NCBI RefSeq assembly: GCF_002093115.1
Contig: NZ_NAAD01000004.1
Span: 62,001 to 126,000 of the forward strand
Length of the DNA stretch: 64,000 bases
Direction: 5' to 3'
DNA from: Geothermobacter hydrogeniphilus
Lineage (GTDB): Bacteria > Desulfobacterota > Desulfuromonadia > Desulfuromonadales > Geothermobacteraceae
The notes below the pieces were generated by a model. The model had not been told where the DNA came from, did no database searches, and saw only the letters and a program-made list of their open reading frames with translations. The position numbers and the translations under genes are program-made. Positions 40,079 through 49,031 of the stretch are shown piece by piece. Position 1 is the first letter of the stretch; each line of letters opens with the position of its first letter.

Positions 40079-41245
40079 ATGAACATTCACGAGTACCAGG
40101 CTAAGGCGATCCTGCGGAATTTCGGCGTGCCGGTTCCGGAAGGACATGTCGTCTACAACAGCAACTCGGCCCGCGACTGGGCCAAGCGTCTCGGTGACGG
40201 CCCCTGGGCGGTCAAGGCGCAGATTCATGCCGGCGGTCGCGGCAAGGGGGGCGGCGTCAAGATCGCCAAGACTCCCGACGAGGTGAAGCAGTTTACCCGC
40301 GACATGATCGGCATGACCCTGGTGACCCACCAGACCGGGCCCGAGGGCAAGCTGGTCAAGCGGGTGCTGGTTGAGGCGGGCTGCAACATCGCCGACGAAT
40401 TCTACGTTTCCTTCCTGGTCGACCGTGCCACTTCCAAGGTGACCCTGATGGCTTCGGCCGAGGGCGGCATGGATATTGAGGAAGTCGCCGCCAATACCCC
40501 GGAGAAGATCTTCTTCGAGGCGATCGATCCGACTGTCGGCATGACCGCTTTCCAGGCCCGCAAGGTCGCGTTCAAGCTCGGCTTTGCCCCGGCCCAGGTC
40601 AAGCAGGCGGTGCCCCTGCTCAAGAACCTCTACACCGCTTTCGTCGAGGCGGACTGTTCGCTGCTGGAAATCAATCCACTGGTGCTGACCGCCGACGGGC
40701 AGCTCCTCTGTCTCGATGCCAAGATCAATTTTGATGACAATGCCCTCTTCCGTCACCTGCGCATTCGCGATCTTCGCGATTACGACGAAGAAGACATGAT
40801 GGAGATCGAAGCCTCCCAGTACGATCTCTCCTACATCGCCCTCGACGGCAACATCGGCTGCATGGTCAATGGTGCCGGCCTGGCGATGGCGACCATGGAT
40901 ATCATCCAGTATTATGGCGCTTCACCGGCCAACTTCCTCGATGTCGGGGGCGGAGCGACCATTGAGCGTGTGACCGAGGCCTTCAAGATCATTCTCTCCG
41001 ATGAAAAGGTCGAGGGAATCCTGGTCAATATCTTCGGCGGTATCATGAAATGCGACGTGATCGCCACCGGAGTGGTCGAAGCGGCCAAGCAGGTCGGTGT
41101 CAAGGTGCCGTTGGTGGTGCGCCTTGAGGGAACCAATGTCGATCTCGGCAAAAAGATTCTGGCTGAGTCGGGTCTCGATATCGTCAGTGCCGACGGCATG
41201 GCGGATGCCGCCGAGAAGATCGTCAAAGCCGTCAAGGCCGCCTAA
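40079..41245 (+). CDS. sucC: Succinyl-CoA synthetase beta subunit
   Basis: 388 residues, standard length. ATP-grasp domain: [22 protein letters not shown] and [22 protein letters not shown]-terminal CoA-ligase domain: [30 protein letters not shown] and [17 protein letters not shown]. With SucD it makes ATP (or GTP) from succinyl-CoA in the citric acid cycle. SucD starts 12 bp downstream, so they form one operon. Upstream is a long leader with candidate promoters. Confidence 0.96.
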   Translation: MNIHEYQAKAILRNFGVPVPEGHVVYNSNSARDWAKRLGDGPWAVKAQIHAGGRGKGGGVKIAKTPDEVKQFTRDMIGMTLVTHQTGPEGKLVKRVLVEAGCNIADEFYVSFLVDRATSKVTLMASAEGGMDIEEVAANTPEKIFFEAIDPTVGMTAFQARKVAFKLGFAPAQVKQAVPLLKNLYTAFVEADCSLLEINPLVLTADGQLLCLDAKINFDDNALFRHLRIRDLRDYDEEDMMEIEASQYDLSYIALDGNIGCMVNGAGLAMATMDIIQYYGASPANFLDVGGGATIERVTEAFKIILSDEKVEGILVNIFGGIMKCDVIATGVVEAAKQVGVKVPLVVRLEGTNVDLGKKILAESGLDIVSADGMADAAEKIVKAVKAA

Positions 41246-41257
41246 GGAGAGTTCACA

Positions 41258-42133
41258 ATGAGTATTCTGATCGATAAAAACACCAAAGTCATCACCCAGG
41301 GAATTACCGGTGCCACCGGCCTGTTTCATGCCCAGGGCTGCCGCGATTACTGCAACACCCAGATGGTCGGCGGGGTCACTCCCGGCAAGGGCGGCGGCGA
41401 GATCGACGGGTTTCCGATTTTCGATACCGTCGAAGAAGCGGTCGAGAAGACCGGCGCCAATGTTTCGGTTATCTACGTACCGCCGATCGGCAGCGCCGAC
41501 GCCATCATGGAGGCGGTCGACGCCGGGCTCGACCTGGTGATCTGTATCACCGAAGGCGTGCCGGTTCTCGACATGGTCAAGGTCAAGAAGTACATGGAGG
41601 GCAAGAAGACCCGCCTGATCGGCCCCAACTGTCCCGGCGTCATCACCCCCGGGCAGTGCAAGATCGGCATCATGCCCGGTTACATCCACAAGCCCGGTCC
41701 GGTCGGGGTGGTTTCCCGCTCCGGCACCCTGACCTATGAAGCGGTCTGGCAGCTGACCAGCCGCGATATCGGTCAGACCACCTGTGTCGGTATCGGCGGA
41801 GACCCGGTCAACGGCACCAGCCACCTTGACACGCTGCAGATGTTCGAGGAGGATCCCGACACCGAGGCGGTGATCATGATCGGTGAGATCGGCGGCGACG
41901 CCGAAGAGAAGGCTGCCGAGTTCGTCCGTGACCACATGACCAAGCCGGTAGCCGCGTTCATTGCCGGCGCCACCGCCCCTCCCGGGAAGCGGATGGGCCA
42001 TGCCGGTGCCATCATTTCCGGCGGCAAGGGCGACGCGGCGAGCAAGAAAGCCTTCCTGCGCGAGTGCGGCATCAGTGTTGCCGATTCTCCTGCGGAGATG
42101 GCCGAGGCGCTGCTCAAGATCTGGAAGCCCTGA
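41258..42133 (+). CDS. sucD: Succinyl-CoA synthetase alpha subunit
   Basis: 291 residues. CoA-binding Rossmann domain [17 protein letters not shown] and [29 protein letters not shown]; the phosphohistidine is H248 in [17 protein letters not shown]. It carries the phosphohistidine that couples succinyl-CoA cleavage to nucleotide phosphorylation. A strong terminator follows 28 bp after the stop. Confidence 0.96.
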   Translation: MSILIDKNTKVITQGITGATGLFHAQGCRDYCNTQMVGGVTPGKGGGEIDGFPIFDTVEEAVEKTGANVSVIYVPPIGSADAIMEAVDAGLDLVICITEGVPVLDMVKVKKYMEGKKTRLIGPNCPGVITPGQCKIGIMPGYIHKPGPVGVVSRSGTLTYEAVWQLTSRDIGQTTCVGIGGDPVNGTSHLDTLQMFEEDPDTEAVIMIGEIGGDAEEKAAEFVRDHMTKPVAAFIAGATAPPGKRMGHAGAIISGGKGDAASKKAFLRECGISVADSPAEMAEALLKIWKP

Positions 42134-42161
42134 ACCGGGTTGACGTGATTCTGGACAAAGT

Positions 42162-42200
42162 AAAGGCGCCGGGACTGGTTCCCGGCGCCTTTGCGTTTGT
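42162..42200 (+). terminator. Terminator of sucCD
   Basis: AAAGGCGCCGGGA, loop, TCCCGGCGCCTTT, then TGCGTTT; a 13-bp stem just after sucD. Confidence 0.85.
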
Positions 42201-42434
42201 GAGGTCGTCAACTCTGCGTTGCATCCCGCTTCGCTTGTGCGACGTCGCTGCCGCTACGTCTCCGCACTTATCGGGGGACGCCTTGATTTGATCCTGAATC
42301 CAATGCCTTGTAACGGTGGTCGATGCTGTTCCCGGTTGCACGGAGTTGACTTCGGTGTCCCGGGACACGTAGGATGAGAGGTTGAACCGTCGGTCTCGCG
42401 GAGGCGGGCGCAGAAGAGAAAGAGGAGCTGGCAG
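42201..42434. other. Intergenic region with repeat relics before def
   Basis: Holds a degenerate R3-like core (GACGTCGCTGCCGCTACGTC at 42240-42259) and an isolated R1-like end (CCTGAATCC near 42293). No gene or strong promoter is evident; the def leader begins somewhere in its right half. Confidence 0.35.
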
Positions 42435-42950
42435 ATGGCTCTGCTGAAAATAGTTCGTCATCCCGACCCGGTGCTGAAAAAGGTGGCTGCCCCGGTGACC
42501 GATTTTGATGCCGGGTTGCGGCGGTTGGCCGAAGACATGGCCGAGACCATGTATGCCGCGCCGGGAGTCGGCCTGGCCGCCCCCCAGGTCGGGGTTTCAA
42601 AACGGTTGATTGTTCTCGACTGCAGTCCCAAGGATGAAAAGCAGCTGGTGGTTGCCGTCAATCCGAAGATCGTTTTCGGCGAAGGGGAGTCCTGCGAAGA
42701 GGAGGGTTGCCTGTCGGTTCCGAGCTACTATGCCAAGGTTGAACGCAAGGCCCGGGTGCAGGTGCAGTACCAGGATCTGGAGGGCGTCGAACATCTGGTC
42801 GAAGTCGAGGGCCTGTGGTCGACCTGCTTCCAGCACGAAATCGACCATCTCGACGGCATCCTCTTCGTTGACCGGCTTTCACCGCTGAAAAAAAGCATCT
42901 TCCGCAAAAAGTACAAAAAAATTCTTGAACAGTTGGAGGAGCAGCTCTGA
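42435..42950 (+). CDS. def: Peptide deformylase
   Basis: 171 residues; removes the formyl group from nascent N-terminal Met. All three motifs are present: GVGLAAPQ (44-51), EGCLSVP with metal ligand C92, and QHEIDHLDG with H134, E135 and H138. First gene of a def-fmt-DUF116 operon; stop overlaps the fmt start by one base. Confidence 0.97.
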   Translation: MALLKIVRHPDPVLKKVAAPVTDFDAGLRRLAEDMAETMYAAPGVGLAAPQVGVSKRLIVLDCSPKDEKQLVVAVNPKIVFGEGESCEEEGCLSVPSYYAKVERKARVQVQYQDLEGVEHLVEVEGLWSTCFQHEIDHLDGILFVDRLSPLKKSIFRKKYKKILEQLEEQL

Positions 42951-43888
42951 TGCAGCCCGCTGATATCCGCACCGTTTTCATGGGGACCCCCGACTTCGCC
43001 TGCCCGTCCCTCGCGGGCCTGATTGATGCCGGTTGCAACCTGGTCGGAGTTTTCACCCAGCCCGACCGGCCGAGCGGTCGCGGTCGCAAGCTGACCCCGC
43101 CGCCGGTCAAGGTGCTGGCCGAGCAGCGGCAGATTCCGGTTTTTCAGCCGGAGAAGCTGCGGCGTCCCGAGGCGGTCGAACAGCTGCGGAGCCTCGCTCC
43201 GGATCTGGTGGTGGTGGTGGCCTACGGGCAGATCCTCTCCCGGGAAGTGCTGCAGCTGCCCCGCTTCGGCTGCATCAACGTCCATGCCTCGCTGTTGCCG
43301 AAGTATCGCGGCGCGGCGCCGATCAACAAGGCGATCATCGATGGTGAGACGGTCACCGGGGTGACCACCATGTACATGGATGAAGGGCTCGATACCGGAG
43401 ATATGCTGATCCGGAAGAGTCTTGACATCGGTCCGAATGAAACCGCCGGCGAGTTGCACGATCGTCTCGCGCCGCTCGGTGCCGAGGCGATGCGGGAGAC
43501 CCTGCAGCGGCTCTGTGCCGGGACCCTGGAACGGGTGCCGCAGAATGACGCGGAAAGCAGCTATGCCTCGATGATGAAGAAGGAGGATGGCCGCATCGAC
43601 TGGAACCGCCCGGCGCGGCAGGTTCATAACCTGGTTCGCGGTCTTGATCCCTGGCCGTCGGCCTACACGACCCTCGATGGCCTGACCCTGAAGATTGCCG
43701 CGACCTCGGTGGTTGCCGGGACGGGAGAGCCGGGTATGGTGCTGCAGGCCTCCGCCGACGGAGTGCTGGTCGCCTGCGGGGAGCAGGCGCTGCTTGTCGG
43801 TCGGCTGCAGTTGCCCGGCAAAAAACAGCTTGCGGCGGCGGACTTTCTGCGTGGTCACGATCTTCCGCCCGGGACAAGGCTCGGCTGA
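42950..43888 (+). CDS. fmt: Methionyl-tRNA formyltransferase
   Basis: 312 residues. Motifs: VFMGTPDFACPSLAGLIDAG, QPDRPSGRGRKLTPPPVK, and the catalytic/THF-binding block NVHASLLPKYRGAAPINKAIIDGE with MDEGLDTGDML. It formylates initiator Met-tRNA using formyl-THF, the counterpart of def. It overlaps def by one base, and the DUF116 gene follows 17 bp later. Confidence 0.97.
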   Translation: MQPADIRTVFMGTPDFACPSLAGLIDAGCNLVGVFTQPDRPSGRGRKLTPPPVKVLAEQRQIPVFQPEKLRRPEAVEQLRSLAPDLVVVVAYGQILSREVLQLPRFGCINVHASLLPKYRGAAPINKAIIDGETVTGVTTMYMDEGLDTGDMLIRKSLDIGPNETAGELHDRLAPLGAEAMRETLQRLCAGTLERVPQNDAESSYASMMKKEDGRIDWNRPARQVHNLVRGLDPWPSAYTTLDGLTLKIAATSVVAGTGEPGMVLQASADGVLVACGEQALLVGRLQLPGKKQLAAADFLRGHDLPPGTRLG

Positions 43889-43905
43889 GACAGGATGATT
43901 TAAAG

Positions 43906-44673
43906 GTGAATCAGGATTTCAAACCGCGCAAGCGGCTTTTTATCGCCCTGCTCGGTGGTGCCGGCGGTGTGGTGCTGGTCGTCGCTTTTCTGCTCTGGTG
44001 GGTGCCCTCGGTCGGGCTCGGCAACATCCATCCGGCCCTGCCGTTGATTTTCGGCCTGGTGCTGGGGGTGCTGTCGCTGGTTGTGGTCGGCGGTCTTGCC
44101 CTGCTGATCCTGACCCTGCTGACCGGGCGGGATCTGTTCTTCTCCGAGCGGCTGCGGCGGATTGTCATTCGCTATCTTTTCCCCGCCATCATCAACCTCG
44201 GCAAGTTGCTCGGTGTCGACCGTGATACCCTGCAGCAATCCTTCATCGCTCTCAACAACCAACTGGTGCGGGCCAAGAAGCTGCGGGTCCGTCCCGATCA
44301 GGCCCTGATCCTGCTGCCGCACTGCATCCAGCTGTTCGACTGCGATATCAAGATCACCGGCGATATCCAGAAATGCGTGCGTTGCGGACGCTGTGACATC
44401 AGCGGCCTGGCCGAAATCGCCGTCGAACGCGGGATCGATATCGCGGTTGCCACCGGCGGTACCCTGGCGCGCAAGATCATCGTCGACAAGCGTCCACGCT
44501 TCATCCTTGCCGTGGCCTGCGAGCGGGACCTGACTTCGGGTATTCGCGATTCCTATCCGCTGCCGGTTATCGGGGTTCTCAACCATCGCCCCAACGGCCC
44601 CTGCTTCAATACCCATGTCGTTCTCGACGAAGTGCGCCAGGTCCTGGGTGAACACGTGGTCGAAACTACGTGA
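43906..44673 (+). CDS. DUF116 membrane protein
   Basis: 255 residues from GTG at 43906. Two N-terminal transmembrane helices (LFIALLGGAGGVVLVVAFLLWW and LPLIFGLVLGVLSLVVVGGLALLI) precede a cytoplasmic domain with conserved Cys: LPHCIQLFDC, KCVRCGRCDISGLAEIA, LAVACERDLTSGI and GPCFNTHV. The Cys pattern suggests an Fe-S or metal site; function unknown. In related bacteria it commonly follows def/fmt, as here. Confidence 0.85.
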   Translation: MNQDFKPRKRLFIALLGGAGGVVLVVAFLLWWVPSVGLGNIHPALPLIFGLVLGVLSLVVVGGLALLILTLLTGRDLFFSERLRRIVIRYLFPAIINLGKLLGVDRDTLQQSFIALNNQLVRAKKLRVRPDQALILLPHCIQLFDCDIKITGDIQKCVRCGRCDISGLAEIAVERGIDIAVATGGTLARKIIVDKRPRFILAVACERDLTSGIRDSYPLPVIGVLNHRPNGPCFNTHVVLDEVRQVLGEHVVETT

Positions 44674-44680
44674 ATGCCCC

Positions 44681-44709
44681 TTGACCCGGGGGGGAACAAT
44701 TCTTATCTT
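44681..44709 (+). promoter_or_regulatory. Candidate sigma-70 promoter of htpX
   Basis: TTGACC (44681-44686), exactly 17 bases, TATCTT (44704-44709), followed by a hairpin (CCACC-aatgcc-GGTGG with flanking A4/T4) at 44714-44744 in the leader. The hairpin could alternatively end the DUF116 transcript. Confidence 0.5.
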
Positions 44710-44763
44710 GCCGGAAAAGCCACCAATGCCGGTGGCCTTTTCTGACTCTGTGAGGACTCGACA

Positions 44764-45597
44764 ATGAATGCTCTTCGAACTGCAGCCCTGATGACCCTGC
44801 TGACCCTGCTGCTGGTGGCGGCCGGTGGCGCCATCGGTGGACAGGGAGGCGCCACCTTCGCCCTGTTGATGGCCGCGGTGATGAACCTCGGCAGCTACTG
44901 GTTTTCCGACAAGATCGTGGTCAAGATGTACCGCGGCCGGGAAGTGCAGAGCGGTCCCCTCTTTGACGTGGTCACGGAACTCTGCCGGCGCAACGGTCTG
45001 CCGATGCCGCGGGTCTACATGCTGCCGCAGCAGGCCCCCAATGCCTTTGCCACCGGCCGCAACCCGCAGCACGCGGTGGTGGCCGCCACCGAGGGAATTC
45101 TGCAGATCCTTTCCCGTGACGAGTTGATGGGGGTGATGGCCCACGAGCTGGCGCACGTGCAGAACCGCGACATCCTCATCGGTTCGATCGCCGCCACCTT
45201 CGCCGGGGCGATTTCCTGGCTGGCGCACATGGCGCAGTGGGCGCTGATCTTCGGTGGCGGCCGTGATGACGAGGACAGCAACCCGTTGGCGCTGATCGGC
45301 ATGATGATCCTGGCGCCGATCGCGGCGATGCTGGTGCAGATGGCGATCTCCCGTTCCCGCGAGTACCAGGCCGATGCAACCGGAGCGAAATTCTGCGGCA
45401 GTCCCTTCAGTCTCGCCAACGCCCTGCGCAAGCTGGAGGCCGGTAACCGGCGTCAGCCGATGGCAAAGGTCAACGAGGCGACCGCCCATATGTTTATCGT
45501 CAATCCGCTCAAGGGCGGCGGGATGATGGCGCTTTTCTCCACTCATCCGCCGATGGAGGAACGCATTCGTCGACTGGAGGCGATGACTGTCGGCTGA
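44764..45597 (+). CDS. htpX: Membrane zinc metalloprotease HtpX
   Basis: 277 residues. Two N-terminal transmembrane segments; catalytic HExxH at H127-E128-L-A-H131 in [17 protein letters not shown]; two further membrane segments; distal [15 protein letters not shown] motif supplying the third zinc ligand. It degrades damaged inner-membrane proteins together with FtsH. It lies inside the def to rpe block but has its own candidate promoter. Confidence 0.95.
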   Translation: MNALRTAALMTLLTLLLVAAGGAIGGQGGATFALLMAAVMNLGSYWFSDKIVVKMYRGREVQSGPLFDVVTELCRRNGLPMPRVYMLPQQAPNAFATGRNPQHAVVAATEGILQILSRDELMGVMAHELAHVQNRDILIGSIAATFAGAISWLAHMAQWALIFGGGRDDEDSNPLALIGMMILAPIAAMLVQMAISRSREYQADATGAKFCGSPFSLANALRKLEAGNRRQPMAKVNEATAHMFIVNPLKGGGMMALFSTHPPMEERIRRLEAMTVG

Positions 45598-45681
45598 AAC
45601 CGGCGGTTCCGTCATCCCTTCTCCTTCCGGGGAGTTTTTCGCCGGGTCTGTTGACTTTTTCCGCAAAAGGTTCCCTGTTTT

Positions 45682-47046
45682 ATGCCCCGTTCTCCCCGCC
45701 CCCGCAACCTGTCAGATCCGCGACTCCTCGCCTTTGAGATTCTGCAGCGGGTCGAACAGGGCGCCTATGCCGACCTCGCCCTTGACGACGTTCTGCGTCG
45801 TCGAGGCGTTTCCGATCCACGTGACCGGGGGCTGCTGACCAAGCTGGTTTACGGCGTGCTGAGAAAGCGCGGGCGGCTCGATTATGTTCTGGCCCGACAT
45901 TGTCGGCAGCCGCTGGGGAAGCTGGAAACGAAGGTTCTGCAGATCCTGCGGCTGGGCGCCTACCAGGTCCTTGAGCTGGAGCGTATTCCGCCATCGGCGG
46001 CGGTCAATACCAGTGTCAACCTGGCCAGGCAGGTCGGTCTGCAGCGCGCGTCCGGGTTCATCAACGGGGTCCTGCGCGGACTGTTGCGCGGTCTGCCGCA
46101 ACTGGTCTGGCCGGATGAGCGGAAAAACCCGCTGGACCATCTGCAGCATGCCTGCTCGCTGCCGCGTTGGCTGGCGAAGCGCTGGCTGGCTGTTTACGGT
46201 GCCGAAACCGCCATCCGCCTGGCTGTGGCTCAGCTGCAGCCGGCACCATTGAGTCTGCGCTGCAACACCCTCAAGGTCAGTCGGGAGGAACTGCTTGCCG
46301 ACCTTGAACGACGGGGAATCGCGGCACGCGCCTGCCGGTTCGCCGCGGAGGGCGTGGTTCTTGATGACCGCCGCGGGTTGGAGGTGTTGCCCGCCGACTG
46401 GTTCCAGGTGCAGGATGAGGCGAGTATGCTGGTTGCGCCCCTGCTGGGGGTGCGGTCGGGAGAAACAATTCTTGACTGCTGTGCCGCCCCGGGGGGCAAA
46501 ACCACCCATCTGGCGGCATTGGGAGACAACCGGTTGGCGATCACCGCCCTTGACCTGCATCCGCAGCGGGTCGAATTGATCCGTGCCGGGGCGCGGCGTC
46601 TCGGTTGCGCGGGGATTGAGGCGTGTGTCCGGGACATGACACAGTCTGCCGATTTTCCCGCTCCGGCCGGTTTCGATCGGGTTCTGGTCGATGCCCCCTG
46701 CAGCGGCCTTGGCGTCTTGCGCCACAACCCGGAAACCCGTTGGCGGCGAAAACCGGAATCCCTGGGCGAGTTGTCAGCCCTGCAGGGCGCCATCCTGGGC
46801 CGGGCAGCGGAGCTGCTCAAGCCGGGCGGAGTCCTGGTCTATTCGGTCTGTACCGTCACCGAGGAGGAGACCGGCCAGGTGCTGGAGGGTTTTCTCGCGG
46901 CTCATCCGCAGTTTGTCCTGGAGGATCTCCGCGAGGTCATGCCGCAGTGGGCGGAGCTGTGTGACAGACAGGGCTGCCTGTCGACCTGGCCCCGCCATCC
47001 GTTCCTCGACGGCTTCTTTGCCGCCCGCCTGCGCCGCAGGATCTGA
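45682..47046 (+). CDS. rsmB: 16S rRNA m5C967 methyltransferase RsmB
   Basis: 454 residues. N-terminal NusB-like helical RNA-binding domain (RLLAFEILQRVEQGAYADLAL) and C-terminal SAM-dependent m5C methyltransferase: QDEASMLVAPLL, DCCAAPGGKTTHLAAL, VDAPCSGLGVLRHNPETRW (motif IV Pro-Cys) and VYSVCTVTEEE (nucleophilic Cys). Length is typical. It is 85 bp from htpX and upstream of rpe, separated from it by an R3 repeat. Confidence 0.95.
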   Translation: MPRSPRPRNLSDPRLLAFEILQRVEQGAYADLALDDVLRRRGVSDPRDRGLLTKLVYGVLRKRGRLDYVLARHCRQPLGKLETKVLQILRLGAYQVLELERIPPSAAVNTSVNLARQVGLQRASGFINGVLRGLLRGLPQLVWPDERKNPLDHLQHACSLPRWLAKRWLAVYGAETAIRLAVAQLQPAPLSLRCNTLKVSREELLADLERRGIAARACRFAAEGVVLDDRRGLEVLPADWFQVQDEASMLVAPLLGVRSGETILDCCAAPGGKTTHLAALGDNRLAITALDLHPQRVELIRAGARRLGCAGIEACVRDMTQSADFPAPAGFDRVLVDAPCSGLGVLRHNPETRWRRKPESLGELSALQGAILGRAAELLKPGGVLVYSVCTVTEEETGQVLEGFLAAHPQFVLEDLREVMPQWAELCDRQGCLSTWPRHPFLDGFFAARLRRRI

Positions 47047-47082
47047 GCTTCATTTCCGCTGCCGGACGTGATACAAAGCAGG

Positions 47083-47225
47083 GTATTGAAAAAGGCATGT
47101 CCCCTCAGGCTGAGCAAAAATGTCCAGATGCAAGGCGTCCGCACACCCGCGGAATAAGGCGCACCGGAAGGTACGTCGTTGGCGCGGGGGAAGGACAACG
47201 CAGCAGATGGACGTTTTTCATCAGC
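47083..47225. repeat. R3 repeat between rsmB and rpe
   Basis: Read on the minus strand it runs TGAAAAACGTCCATCTGCTG ... GCATCTGGACATTTTTGCTC, matching the R3 ends; the left tip reads GTATTGAAAAAGGCATG. It lies just after the rsmB stop and ends 30 bp before rpe, so it is part of the rpe leader. Confidence 0.65.
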
Positions 47226-47254
47226 CTGATGACATTCCCAACCAGGAGCAGACC

Positions 47255-47917
47255 ATGGTCAAGATAGCCCCCTCGATTCTCTCGGCCGACTTCGGTCGTC
47301 TTGCCGAAGAGATTCAGGCCGTCGCCGCCGCCGGCGCCGACTATATCCACGTCGATGTCATGGACGGGCATTTCGTGCCGAACATCACCATCGGGCCGCT
47401 GGTGACCGTTGCCGCCCGTCAGGCGACGGAGCTGCCGGTCGATGTCCACCTGATGATCGAAAACCCTGATCTTTACATCCCCGAATTCGCCAAGGCCGGT
47501 GCCGACATCATCACCGTTCACCAGGAGGCGGTCGCCCATCTGCACCGGACCGTGCAGCTGATCAGGAGTCTGGGGAAAAAAGCCGGGGTTTCGATCAACC
47601 CGGCCACGCCGGTTTCCAGTCTCGACGTGATTCTGGAAGATCTCGACCTGGTGCTGGTGATGAGTGTCAATCCGGGGTTCGGCGGACAGGGATTTATCGA
47701 CAGCGCGCTGGGCAAGATCAGCCAGTTGCGGCAGATGATCGACAGCCGCGGCCTGGCGACTGAAATCGAGGTGGATGGCGGAGTCAAGATCGACAACATC
47801 GGTCGGATTGCCGCGGCCGGTGCTGATGTGCTGGTGGCCGGCAGCGCGGTCTTCGGCAGTGATGACTACACGGCGACCATTGATCAGCTCAAGGCCAATG
47901 CTGTTGCGCAGACCTGA
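47255..47917 (+). CDS. rpe: Ribulose-phosphate 3-epimerase
   Basis: 220 residues from ATG at 47255 after AGGAGC. TIM barrel motifs: [17 protein letters not shown] (catalytic Asp), [19 protein letters not shown] (H, D ligands), [24 protein letters not shown] and [14 protein letters not shown]. It interconverts ribulose-5-phosphate and xylulose-5-phosphate in the pentose-phosphate pathway. Closes the def-to-rpe block. Confidence 0.97.
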   Translation: MVKIAPSILSADFGRLAEEIQAVAAAGADYIHVDVMDGHFVPNITIGPLVTVAARQATELPVDVHLMIENPDLYIPEFAKAGADIITVHQEAVAHLHRTVQLIRSLGKKAGVSINPATPVSSLDVILEDLDLVLVMSVNPGFGGQGFIDSALGKISQLRQMIDSRGLATEIEVDGGVKIDNIGRIAAAGADVLVAGSAVFGSDDYTATIDQLKANAVAQT

Positions 47918-48011
47918 CGTTCGCGATTCGGGGATTGTTGTGATCGTGGAGGTTGCAGCGACGGGCCCTGCCCGGATCTGCCGGTTGAGGAGTCGCGAAT
48001 CCAGGGGGGGG

Positions 48012-48278
48012 TCAGGAAAGGGTCTCGGCTCTCAATATGGCATCGAGTTCGCCCCGCTCGTCGAGGGTGAAGAGTTCGTCACAGCCGCCGATCCCGCTGC
48101 CGTTGATAAAGATCTGCGGTACTGTCCGGCGTTCTGAACGCTGGACCATTTCCTGCTCTTTCTCGGGGTCGTCGCTGATCTCATACTCGACGAAATCGAC
48201 CCCCTTGATTTTCAGCAGTTCCTTGGCGCGGCGACAATAGGGGCAGTAGTTTCTGGTGTAGATTTCGATACTGCTCAT
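48012..48278 (-). CDS. grxC: Glutaredoxin
   Basis: 88 residues from ATG at 48278 with GGGAGC upstream. Thioredoxin-fold with the redox pair C12-P-Y-C15 in EIYTRNYCPYCRRAKELLKIKGV and the cis-Pro segment RRTVPQIFINGSGIGGCDEL. Reduces disulfides or glutathionylated proteins. Monocistronic and convergent with rpe. Confidence 0.95.
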   Translation of the reverse strand: MSSIEIYTRNYCPYCRRAKELLKIKGVDFVEYEISDDPEKEQEMVQRSERRTVPQIFINGSGIGGCDELFTLDERGELDAILRAETLS

Positions 48279-48423
48279 GGTGATGCTCCCGGTTTTCATG
48301 GCAATCTGGCAGAAGTTCGATTTTACCTGTTCATTGCCGACATGCAAGTCCCGATTGCAGGTGACGTGAATTCAGGGCTGTAAAGCCGGAGATCCAATCT
48401 GATTCCCCGATGTGGAGGCTGTG

Positions 48424-48846
48424 ATGTCGATTCGTCTGCTGTGGCTCCTTTTCCTGCTCCCGGTCCTGGTTGGATGCGCAGGCTTCGGAGGGGCTCTCGA
48501 GACCCCTCGCAAGACGTTCGAGTCGGATAATGTCGATTTTATGCAGCGCCTTCGCTGGAAGGATATCAACGGTGCCGCGCAGCATGTCGCCAAGCCCCGG
48601 CGCAAGGCGTTTCGGGATCTGTTTGTTGGCCAGGATGACCTCAAGATCACCGATGTACGGCTTGATTCGGTTGAATTTTCCGAGGATGGTGAAGAGGTTG
48701 ACAGCACGATCGTGATCGAATACTACCGTCTGCCGTCGACTCGGGTGCGGACCCGGCGCTATGAACTGCATTGGACCTTTTTCAATGCCGATCAGCCGAC
48801 CCCTGTCGGTTGGCAGATCACCAGTGATATTCCCCCGATTCCCTAG
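48424..48846 (+). CDS. Small lipoprotein
   Basis: 140 residues from ATG at 48424, preceded by GGAGG. Lipobox: MSIRLLWLLFLLPVLVGCAG, lipidated at the Cys in LVGC. The remainder is a small alpha/beta domain (DFMQRLRWKDINGAAQHVAKPRR, VDSTIVIEYYRLPSTRVRTRRYELHWTF) of unknown function. Divergent from the glutaredoxin gene; upstream of sfrBA but separated by a candidate operator region. Confidence 0.7.
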   Translation: MSIRLLWLLFLLPVLVGCAGFGGALETPRKTFESDNVDFMQRLRWKDINGAAQHVAKPRRKAFRDLFVGQDDLKITDVRLDSVEFSEDGEEVDSTIVIEYYRLPSTRVRTRRYELHWTFFNADQPTPVGWQITSDIPPIP

Positions 48847-48911
48847 TCTTTCAGCCCCATTCCGGGAGCCAAAAAGGGCTTGATTTAGGCCCCTCTGCTG
48901 TGGTAATTAAC

Positions 48912-48926
48912 TGCATACTGTATACA
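48912..48926. promoter_or_regulatory. Candidate operator in the sfrB leader
   Basis: TGCATACTGTATACA is a near-perfect palindrome (TGCATAC-T-GTATACA) in an AT-rich stretch about 105 bp upstream of sfrB. Such 15-bp palindromes are typical of dimeric GntR- or TetR-type repressor sites; no regulator gene is adjacent. Confidence 0.4.
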
Positions 48927-49031
48927 AAATCAGGGGAAGTTGACGGCCTTTATCGGACGCTCTTTCCCTTTTTTCAGGCAGTTTGACGCTCCCTGCAGGG
49001 TCGGGGTGCGGTTTGCTTTTGGAGGTAGACT